This document shows, piece after piece, positions 18,441 to 23,656 of a DNA stretch of 33,851 nt. Position 1 is the stretch's first letter. Each line of letters starts with the position of its first letter. Source of the DNA: Bacteroidales bacterium (lineage in GTDB: Bacteria; Bacteroidota; Bacteroidia; Bacteroidales; UBA932); NCBI GenBank assembly GCA_017461285.1, contig JAFTYS010000089.1:1-33851 (forward strand), in the 5' to 3' direction. The position numbers were made by a program, and so were the translations under genes. The notes beneath the pieces are model-generated. The model saw only the letters and a list, made by a program, of their open reading frames with translations, was not told the origin of the DNA and did no database searches.

Positions 18441-19631
18441 ATGGATATATACAAAGATAAGTTTTCTGAAGACGTAGGGTCGTTCTTCCGGTCTCCTGTC
18501 AGGGAGATATTCAAGAAGGTCGACCTTAATGCCATATATTCCTTCGCCGGCGGCTATCCGTCAGCGGAGACCTTCCCTCTTGAGGAAATACGCAGAACCA
18601 TGTCGGAGGTCATTGACAAGTATGCCGGCAAGGCTTTCCAGTACGGCGCCACCCAAGGTGTGCCGGAGCTTCGCGACGCAGTCGCAAAGCGTTACGGCGT
18701 ACCTGTGGACAGGGTGCAGATCACATCATCTTCCCAGCAGGGAATCGATGTGTGCACAAGGGTGCTTGTGAATCCCGGAGATGTGGTCCTGACTTCAAAT
18801 CCTTCATACCTGGGAGCCCTTCAGTCGTTCTGCTCGTACAGGGCCGACATCAGGGGCATCGCCCACAATGATGACCTTGAGGCGTTCAGACAGGCCTATG
18901 AGGCTGAACTGAGGCAGGTCAAGGTAGAAGGAAAGATGGTGAAATTCCTCTACATGATTCCGGACTTCCAGAATCCTTCCGGAGAGTCTCTGACTCTAGA
19001 GGAAAGGAAAATGCTTGTCTCATTGGCTCAGAAGCACGATTTCCTTATTGTCGAGGACAGTCCGTACAGGGAGCTCCGTTACGAAGGTGAGGATATTCCT
19101 ACAATGTATTCCCTTGATCCGGACCGCGTCATCCATCTGGGTTCGTTTTCTAAGATATTCGCTCCGGGATTCCGTCTGGGCTGGGCGATTGCCCATCCGG
19201 AGATCCTGGACAAGATATATGTGTGCAAGCAGTCCCTGGACCTCTGCCCGCCTATCTTCGACCAGTATGTCGCTGCTGAGTTCCTTTCAAGCGGACGTCT
19301 CGACGAGAACCTGGCAAAGACCATAGCTCTTTATAAAGGAAAGCGTGACCTTCTTCTGTCGCTGCTGGAAGAGCATATGCCGGAAGGTGTCCGCTGGACC
19401 CGTCCGGAAGGCGGACTCTTCCTTTTCCTGACCATGCCTCATGGATTCGATGCCGTGAAGTTTTACGACAAGGCCCTGGAAGCCGGAGTCGCTTATGTGG
19501 CAGGTGAGTTCTTCCACCCTGACCGCAGCGGAAAGAACACGATGCGTCTGAATTTCTCCTTCATGACTCCAGAGCGCATGACCGAAGGTATCCGTATTCT
19601 GTCTAAACTTTTTAAAGATGAAATTCTATAA
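18441..19631 (+). CDS. PLP-dependent class I/II aminotransferase, probable N-succinyl-diaminopimelate aminotransferase (DapC-like)
   Basis: A fold-type I aminotransferase of 396 residues. It shows FAGGYPSAETFP near the N-terminus, YGATQGVPELRDAV, SSSQQGIDV, the cofactor-binding PDFQNPSG (about 174-181), VEDSPYRELRY, and the PLP lysine K238 in LGSFSKIFAPGFRLGW. Family resemblance is to 2-aminoadipate/aromatic aminotransferases (LysN-like), a group with broad specificity. Lying 2 nt after dapD and overlapping dapF by 14 nt, it most likely transaminates N-succinyl-2-amino-6-ketopimelate, the only unfilled step between DapD and DapE. The ATG at 18441 is chosen; an upstream in-frame extension runs inside dapD and lacks family similarity. 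Specificity is inferred from context. Confidence 0.85.
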   Translation: MDIYKDKFSEDVGSFFRSPVREIFKKVDLNAIYSFAGGYPSAETFPLEEIRRTMSEVIDKYAGKAFQYGATQGVPELRDAVAKRYGVPVDRVQITSSSQQGIDVCTRVLVNPGDVVLTSNPSYLGALQSFCSYRADIRGIAHNDDLEAFRQAYEAELRQVKVEGKMVKFLYMIPDFQNPSGESLTLEERKMLVSLAQKHDFLIVEDSPYRELRYEGEDIPTMYSLDPDRVIHLGSFSKIFAPGFRLGWAIAHPEILDKIYVCKQSLDLCPPIFDQYVAAEFLSSGRLDENLAKTIALYKGKRDLLLSLLEEHMPEGVRWTRPEGGLFLFLTMPHGFDAVKFYDKALEAGVAYVAGEFFHPDRSGKNTMRLNFSFMTPERMTEGIRILSKLFKDEIL

Positions 19632-20487
19632 ATATCAAGGTGCGGGAAACGATTTCCTGATTGCGGACAACCGTGATGGCTCCATGGTGCTTTCTACCGG
19701 ACAGATAGCTGCATTGTGCGACCGCCGTTACGGGGTCGGAGCGGACGGCCTGATGCTTCTGGAAAGTCCTGGCACTACGCATCATGACGGAGTGCAGTGT
19801 GACAGTCCCGACGGTTTCCGCATGACCTATTACAATTCCGACGGATCCGGAGGAATGATGTGCGGAAACGGCGGCCGCTGCATAGTGGCCTTTGCCGCGG
19901 ATATGGGCATAACGGATTTCGGATTCGAGGCCGCGGACGGTCATCATCGGGCAGAAATACTTTCCGACGACGGGCGTACGAAGACGGTAAGCCTTCAGAT
20001 GGTGGATGTCGCTTCATGTCAGCATTATGATTCCCTTACGGGACCATCCGTTCCTTCGGACGGATATTTTCTCGATACAGGCACGCGCCACTATGTCCGC
20101 ATTGTCGAAGATCTTGATTCATATGACGTCGTGGGAGAAGGCCGCGACATCAGGTACAATGCTTCCGAACTTCAGCCTGTCGGAGCCAACGTTAATTTCA
20201 TCGAACCTTCGGAAGACGGTATTCTGAAGGTGAGGACGTATGAGAAAGGCGTTGAGGATGAGACATTTGCATGCGGTACAGGCATCGTGGCATCATGCAT
20301 TGCGGCATATAAGGCGGGAATAGGGCCGTCTGAAGCGGACGGTTCCGGAGTCAGGTATGATGTGATGGCGAAGCGCGACCGGCTGAGCGTCAGATTCAGG
20401 CCTTTGGATGAGTCCGGCGTGATCGCCGCGGATGTATGGCTTACCGGCCCTGCGACCTTTGTCGCACAAATCATTTGCGAGATTTGA
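19618..20487 (+). CDS. dapF: Diaminopimelate epimerase
   Basis: Converts LL-diaminopimelate to the meso form used in peptidoglycan and for lysine. The 289 residues start with MKFYKYQGAGNDFLIAD, carry the first catalytic cysteine C82 in MMCGNGGRC and the second C219 in ETFACGTG, and include VGANVNFIE. Length is normal. It overlaps the aminotransferase gene by 14 nt, indicating translational coupling, and is the last gene of the operon. A promoter for the next gene lies within and just after its 3' end, and no hairpin terminator was found. Confidence 0.96.
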   Translation: MKFYKYQGAGNDFLIADNRDGSMVLSTGQIAALCDRRYGVGADGLMLLESPGTTHHDGVQCDSPDGFRMTYYNSDGSGGMMCGNGGRCIVAFAADMGITDFGFEAADGHHRAEILSDDGRTKTVSLQMVDVASCQHYDSLTGPSVPSDGYFLDTGTRHYVRIVEDLDSYDVVGEGRDIRYNASELQPVGANVNFIEPSEDGILKVRTYEKGVEDETFACGTGIVASCIAAYKAGIGPSEADGSGVRYDVMAKRDRLSVRFRPLDESGVIAADVWLTGPATFVAQIICEI

Positions 20488-20506
20488 TTTATTATTGCTA
20501 TATTTG
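20474..20506 (+). promoter_or_regulatory. Candidate promoter of the DUF4465 lipoprotein gene (near-leaderless)
   Basis: TTTG at 20474-20477 and TATATTTG at 20499-20506 are 21 nt apart and both match the Bacteroidota consensus exactly. The predicted start site, about 5-8 nt downstream, coincides with the ATG at 20512, so a transcript from here would have almost no leader. The -33 box lies inside the last codons of dapF. Confidence 0.6.
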
Positions 20507-20511
20507 TGGAT

Positions 20512-21246
20512 ATGAAAAAGTTTTTATTTCTTCTTATAACAGCGGCTCTTGCCGCTTCATGCTTTGACGACGGCTCCGGAATGAGTCAGTCATATACTGT
20601 GAGTGCTGATTTCAACTATGCTGAGATCGCCTACTTCCCTGACAGCACATTCTTCAATACACAGACTCCTGACGGATTTGCTTATGATGCATTGAACTTC
20701 TACCATCAGCTCAGTCCGGACAAGGTGTGGTTTGACGGCGGATTCATCCTCTCATGCCTCCAGATGCCTCTTTCAGGAAAGACAGAAGGTTTGAACAACA
20801 ACAATTACAGATGCTATCTCCAGCCTCTCAAGACTCAGTTCCCAAACAATTATACCGTATTCTATCAGAACCCTGAACCTGGGTTCATGCCTGAACATGC
20901 GATCAAGTTCCCGTTCACCGAGAACGGAACATGCACAATGCAGGGATGCTTCGTCACTAATACAGTCGAGGTGGCGGAATATGTAAAGAAGAACTTTGAA
21001 GTGGGAGACAGGCTTTCCATCAAGGCTACAGGCTATCTGAACGGTTCCAAGACCGGAGAAGCAACAATCAACCTTGCGGACTTTTCGGCACAGAAGGACT
21101 CGATCGTGTCACTCTGGACTCCTTTCGAACTGACCAAGCTCGGATCTGTCGAATATGTGGATTTCGAGATCGTTTCGTCAAAGCCGGACACCCCTCCATA
21201 TTTCTGCATGGACAATATGGTCTTCAAGGTAGACGTATCATATTAA
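20512..21246 (+). CDS. DUF4465 family lipoprotein
   Basis: A 244-residue cell-envelope lipoprotein of unknown function. The N-terminus MKKFLFLLITAALAASC is a lipoprotein signal with Cys17. The rest is beta-rich and ends with KPDTPPYFCMDNMVFK, resembling the PAYFCIDN-type C-terminus of DUF4465 proteins; VGDRLSIKATGYLNG and TINLADF also fit that family. Members are secreted or surface proteins of Bacteroidota, with no known biochemical role that I can state. ATG 20512 is preferred to GTG 20506 because the GTG overlaps the promoter box. The gene follows dapF by 24 nt but seems to have its own promoter. Confidence 0.75.
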   Translation: MKKFLFLLITAALAASCFDDGSGMSQSYTVSADFNYAEIAYFPDSTFFNTQTPDGFAYDALNFYHQLSPDKVWFDGGFILSCLQMPLSGKTEGLNNNNYRCYLQPLKTQFPNNYTVFYQNPEPGFMPEHAIKFPFTENGTCTMQGCFVTNTVEVAEYVKKNFEVGDRLSIKATGYLNGSKTGEATINLADFSAQKDSIVSLWTPFELTKLGSVEYVDFEIVSSKPDTPPYFCMDNMVFKVDVSY

Positions 21247-21265
21247 CCGATAAACATCTTTAACT

Positions 21266-21928
21266 ATGAAATCGAATCAGGAATACAAGAATGCAGCGTT
21301 GGCTGCTCTTAAGGGTAAGTGGGCCCCTGCAGTCCTCTGCGCTGTTGTCTATATGGCGATCACGCTTTGCGTGTCATATGCCACTGCACTTTTCGACCCT
21401 GCTACGACCGCTACGGGAGTCATCATGACTGCGAGCCTTGCGACGATGCTCATCTCATTGCTCGTGGTATGTCCTCTTGGAGTAGGCTACTACAATGCGC
21501 ATAAAGATCTCCTTATTTCAGGAGATGACAAACTGACTGAGAACAGTTTCAAGACAGGTTTCGCAAACTGGGGACATAATGTGTGGGGAATGCTCCTGAT
21601 GGGAATCTTCGTGTTCCTCTGGACCCTGCTTCTCATAATCCCTGGTATCATCAAGGGGTTTGCCTATTCCCTTGTACCTTATATCCTTGTAGACAAGCCA
21701 GAACTTTCTGCCAATGAAGCCATCAACCTGAGCATGAAGATGATGAAGGGACATAAGTTTGATTTCTTCTGGCTCTGCCTCAGTTTCATCGGCTGGATTC
21801 TGCTCGCCATCCTTACCTTCGGAATCGGACTGTTCTGGCTCATGCCTTACATGTATACCGCTTATGCTGCCTTCTACCAGGATGTGAAGGCTGAATATGA
21901 AGCAAAGACAAATACCGTTAACAACTAA
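21266..21928 (+). CDS. DUF975 family integral membrane protein
   Basis: A 220-residue inner-membrane protein with about four to five hydrophobic segments (roughly 18-42, 50-72, 105-130, 168-200). The segment ANEAINLSMKMMKGHKFDFFWLCLSFIGW is the hallmark of DUF975. The N-terminal NQEYKNAALAALKGKW is also typical. Function is unknown; no catalytic motif is seen. It lies 19 nt after the lipoprotein gene and 12 nt before the small membrane peptide, so the three probably share a transcript. Confidence 0.8.
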   Translation: MKSNQEYKNAALAALKGKWAPAVLCAVVYMAITLCVSYATALFDPATTATGVIMTASLATMLISLLVVCPLGVGYYNAHKDLLISGDDKLTENSFKTGFANWGHNVWGMLLMGIFVFLWTLLLIIPGIIKGFAYSLVPYILVDKPELSANEAINLSMKMMKGHKFDFFWLCLSFIGWILLAILTFGIGLFWLMPYMYTAYAAFYQDVKAEYEAKTNTVNN

Positions 21929-21940
21929 TATTTATTAACT

Positions 21941-22117
21941 ATGATTGGATTTATCATTTGGATCGTCGGACTCTTTTGCTGTATCTGGTGCATCAAGGAT
22001 GTATGGAACAAGCCGAAGCTTGACAAGGTACTCAAGATCGTTCTTACTGTAGCTCTTCTTGTCTGCAGCTGGGTTGGTCTTGCTGTTTACTATTTCATCC
22101 TTAAGGACAGACTCTAA
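21941..22117 (+). CDS. Small two-helix membrane protein (58 aa)
   Basis: A short ORF starting MIGFIIWIVGLFCCIW and ending VYYFILKDRL. It has two hydrophobic helices (about 2-17 and 30-52) separated by a charged turn, DVWNKPKLDK. The second helix with its aromatic, basic end recalls the PLDc_N (phospholipase D nuclease N-terminal) type of small membrane domain, but this is only a resemblance. It starts 12 nt after the DUF975 gene, in the same direction, which supports a real gene. Its stop overlaps the 3' end of rimM on the other strand by 4 nt. No function is proposed. Confidence 0.65.
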   Translation: MIGFIIWIVGLFCCIWCIKDVWNKPKLDKVLKIVLTVALLVCSWVGLAVYYFILKDRL

Positions 22118-22728
22118 AGAAGTCCTGCAGGAATCTGCATTACGATTTCGAGATTTTCCGGATCTACGGAAAGTATGAGATCTTCATGGAGCGGTATCAT
22201 TACTGCTCCATTTTTTGTGTCCACTTCTATGCATGGATTGTTGGGGATGTCGATGAAATCGGTGATCTCTCCGACTTCGTAGAGATTGCCGGTCGTAGCC
22301 GGCAATGACGTCTCTTCGTCGTCCTCGACCGTCTCTTCGTCGTCCTCGACCGCCTCTTCGTCATTCCCGACCTGATCGGGAATCTCCGGAGTCAGCAGCA
22401 GCCATCCGATAAGCGCTGCGTAGCCGTCATCTTCAAGAGTCATTTCAGGAAGAGACTCTTCCTCTACATATACCGCCTTTCCGGCCAGTTCCTCCGCATC
22501 TTCCATGCTGCGGATGTCTGTAAGGCGGACGAGGGCCTTCGAATTGCCCCTCTTTGAGAATGATTCTATAAAAAAAGGAACCGGCAGTCCATCGAATACG
22601 ATGAACACCGGTTCGTTTAAACTGATATCTTCAGGAGCGATTTCGCGGAAACCCATGACGAGCTCCCCATCGGTACCGTTAGATTTCAATACCTGGGCAA
22701 TCTGCTGCAAGTTGTCCAAACCTGCCAT
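22114..22728 (-). CDS. rimM: 16S rRNA processing / ribosome maturation factor RimM, with repeat-derived insertion
   Basis: Assists maturation of the 30S head and binds ribosomal protein S19. The 204 residues comprise the N-terminal RimM barrel (about 5-95; IAQVLKSNGTDGELVM, RLTDIRSMEDAEELAGKAVYV) and a PRC-barrel (about 104-204; AALIGWLLL ... YEVGEITDFIDIPNNPCIEV ... MIPLHEDLILSVD). Family length is about 165-180. The excess is one block, about residues 113-148, lying in the expected turn of the PRC-barrel. It is encoded exactly by the paired-palindrome repeat (22285-22383) and reads IPDQVGND, then a 7-residue acidic repeat (EEAVEDD, EETVEDD), then SLPATTGN. Removing it gives a normal protein, and the frame stays open, so the product is probably tolerated. 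It lies 7 nt downstream of rpsP, the usual pairing. Confidence 0.92.
   Translation of the reverse strand: MAGLDNLQQIAQVLKSNGTDGELVMGFREIAPEDISLNEPVFIVFDGLPVPFFIESFSKRGNSKALVRLTDIRSMEDAEELAGKAVYVEEESLPEMTLEDDGYAALIGWLLLTPEIPDQVGNDEEAVEDDEETVEDDEETSLPATTGNLYEVGEITDFIDIPNNPCIEVDTKNGAVMIPLHEDLILSVDPENLEIVMQIPAGLL
22285..22383. repeat. Paired-palindrome repeat element (copy inside rimM)
   Basis: Unit 1 (22285-22306) is ATTGCCGG - 6 nt - CCGGCAAT. GACGTC follows directly at 22307-22312. Unit 2 (22363-22383) is ATTCCCGA - 5 nt - TCGGGAAT. The layout, and the ACCTGA loop of unit 2, match the copy at 16033-16080, but here the spacer is 56 nt and filled with a 21-bp tandem repeat. The element is read in frame as part of RimM. 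Confidence 0.85.
22311..22362. repeat. 21-bp tandem repeat inside rimM (2.5 copies)
   Basis: Two identical 21-bp units (22311-22331 and 22332-22352) and a 10-base partial unit (22353-22362) with one changed base fill the spacer between the two palindromes. Because 21 is a multiple of three, each copy adds seven mostly acidic residues to RimM without shifting the frame. Copy number could vary between strains. Confidence 0.85.
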
Positions 22729-22735
22729 GGCAGAA

Positions 22736-23284
22736 TTACTCAGCTGGAGTTTCCTCAGCCTCTGCAGCCTGTGCAGCAGCCTCAGCGGCAGCAGCTTCAG
22801 CAGCAGCGCGTGCAGCCTCCTCAGCCTCAGCCTTTCTCTTTGCGATAGCCTCAGCTCTCTCCTGATTTACCTTAGCCTCAGCCTCTACTGCAGCCTTGTA
22901 AGCGGCAGCAGCTTCCTTGCTAAGTCCCTCTTTCTTTGCGCTTACCTTAGCAGCCTTCTCAGCCTTCCAAGCAGCAAGCTTTGCGTCAGCCTGCTCCTGT
23001 GTAAGAGCTCCCTTCTTTACACCACCCTGGAGGTGCTTTGCAAGAAGAACACCCTCATAAGAGAGGATACGCTTTGCGGTTGGAGTAGGCTGTGCACCTA
23101 CGTTAAGCCATGCAAGAGCTCTCTCGTCGTTGAGGACGATAGTTGCAGGGTTTGTGTTAGGGTTGTAAGAGCCGATCTGCTCAATGAAACGACCATCGCG
23201 AGGTGCGCGTGAATCAGCCACTACAATGTGGAAGAATGCGAAATTCTTCTTTCCGTGGCGCTGGAGACGAATTTTAACAGCCAT
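22736..23284 (-). CDS. rpsP: 30S ribosomal protein S16 with long Ala/Glu-rich C-terminal tail
   Basis: A primary 16S rRNA-binding ribosomal protein. Residues 1-80 are the conserved S16 core ([49 protein letters not shown]). Residues from about 83 to 182 form a highly charged helical or coiled-coil tail rich in Ala, Glu and Lys, ending with an alanine-rich stretch and EETPAE. S16 in many bacteria stops near residue 85; tails of this kind are usual in Bacteroidota. It is first in an operon with rimM and has its own promoter about 65 nt upstream. Confidence 0.96.
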   Translation of the reverse strand: MAVKIRLQRHGKKNFAFFHIVVADSRAPRDGRFIEQIGSYNPNTNPATIVLNDERALAWLNVGAQPTPTAKRILSYEGVLLAKHLQGGVKKGALTQEQADAKLAAWKAEKAAKVSAKKEGLSKEAAAAYKAAVEAEAKVNQERAEAIAKRKAEAEEAARAAAEAAAAEAAAQAAEAEETPAE

Positions 23285-23348
23285 TGTTAATCTGTTTTAA
23301 AAGTTAATTTATTAATTACCTGTGTTTTCCTACCCGAGGAAAAGCGTG

Positions 23349-23379
23349 CAAAGGTAAAAAATTAATCTGGATTATACAA
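23349..23379 (-). promoter_or_regulatory. Promoter of rpsP-rimM
   Basis: On the minus strand TACCTTTG (23349-23356) is an exact -7 box and TTG (23377-23379) lies 20 nt upstream as the -33 element. Transcription would start near 23342, giving a leader of about 58 nt before the rpsP ATG at 23284. Confidence 0.65.
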
Positions 23380-23415
23380 GATGTTTACTTTTTTTGAAAA
23401 ATTTTTGAAGAAAAG

Positions 23416-23446
23416 TTTGGAAGTTTAGATTTTTGTCGTACCTTTG
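23416..23446 (+). promoter_or_regulatory. Promoter of tRNA-Leu
   Basis: TTTG (23416-23419), a 19-nt spacer and TACCTTTG (23439-23446) match the Bacteroidota consensus exactly. The tRNA 5' end at 23462 is about 8-10 nt after the expected start site. It is back to back with the rpsP promoter on the other strand. Confidence 0.8.
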
Positions 23447-23461
23447 CAATCCCAAACTCAA

Positions 23462-23544
23462 GCGGTGGTGGTGAAATGGTAGACACGCTACTTTGAGGGG
23501 GTAGTGGGCGTAAGCCTGTGCGAGTTCGAGTCTCGCCCACCGCA
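23462..23544 (+). tRNA. tRNA-Leu (anticodon GAG)
   Basis: An 83-nt class II tRNA with a long variable arm (GGGCGTAAGCCT region). The acceptor GCGGTGG (23462-23468) pairs with CCACCGC (23537-23543), with discriminator A23544. The anticodon stem CTACT/GGTAG encloses TTGAGGG, giving GAG at 23495-23497. The T-arm carries GAGTTCGAGTCTC. No CCA is encoded. It has its own promoter and terminator and is a single-gene unit. Confidence 0.97.
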
Positions 23545-23547
23545 CAA

Positions 23548-23577
23548 AGGACCAGCAGAAATGCTGGTCTTTTTTTT
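23548..23577 (+). terminator. Intrinsic terminator of tRNA-Leu
   Basis: GACCAGCA (23550-23557), a GAAA tetraloop and TGCTGGTC (23562-23569) form a perfect stem, followed by eight T residues. The hairpin begins about 5 nt after the tRNA. Confidence 0.93.
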
Positions 23578-23606
23578 GTCCTTTCCTTCAATTATTTGTA
23601 ACTTTA
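23575..23606 (+). promoter_or_regulatory. Candidate promoter of the WG-repeat protein gene
   Basis: TTTG (23575-23578), at the end of the terminator T-tract, and TAACTTTA (23599-23606) are 20 nt apart. The -7 box has one mismatch to TAnnTTTG. The expected leader is about 45 nt. Confidence 0.45.
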
Positions 23607-23656
23607 CATCTTCGTTTATCCAAATCAATACAATTATTAAATCAAGTAGTGTGGAA

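Noticed and set aside
22505..23212. A 235-codon plus-strand ORF rich in Ser and Leu
   Set aside because: It is the antisense reading of rimM and the repetitive Ala/Glu tail of rpsP; low complexity, no start context, no family features.
23504..23656. Upstream in-frame extension of the WG-repeat protein
   Set aside because: It runs through tRNA-Leu and its terminator; the signal peptide begins at ATG 23657.
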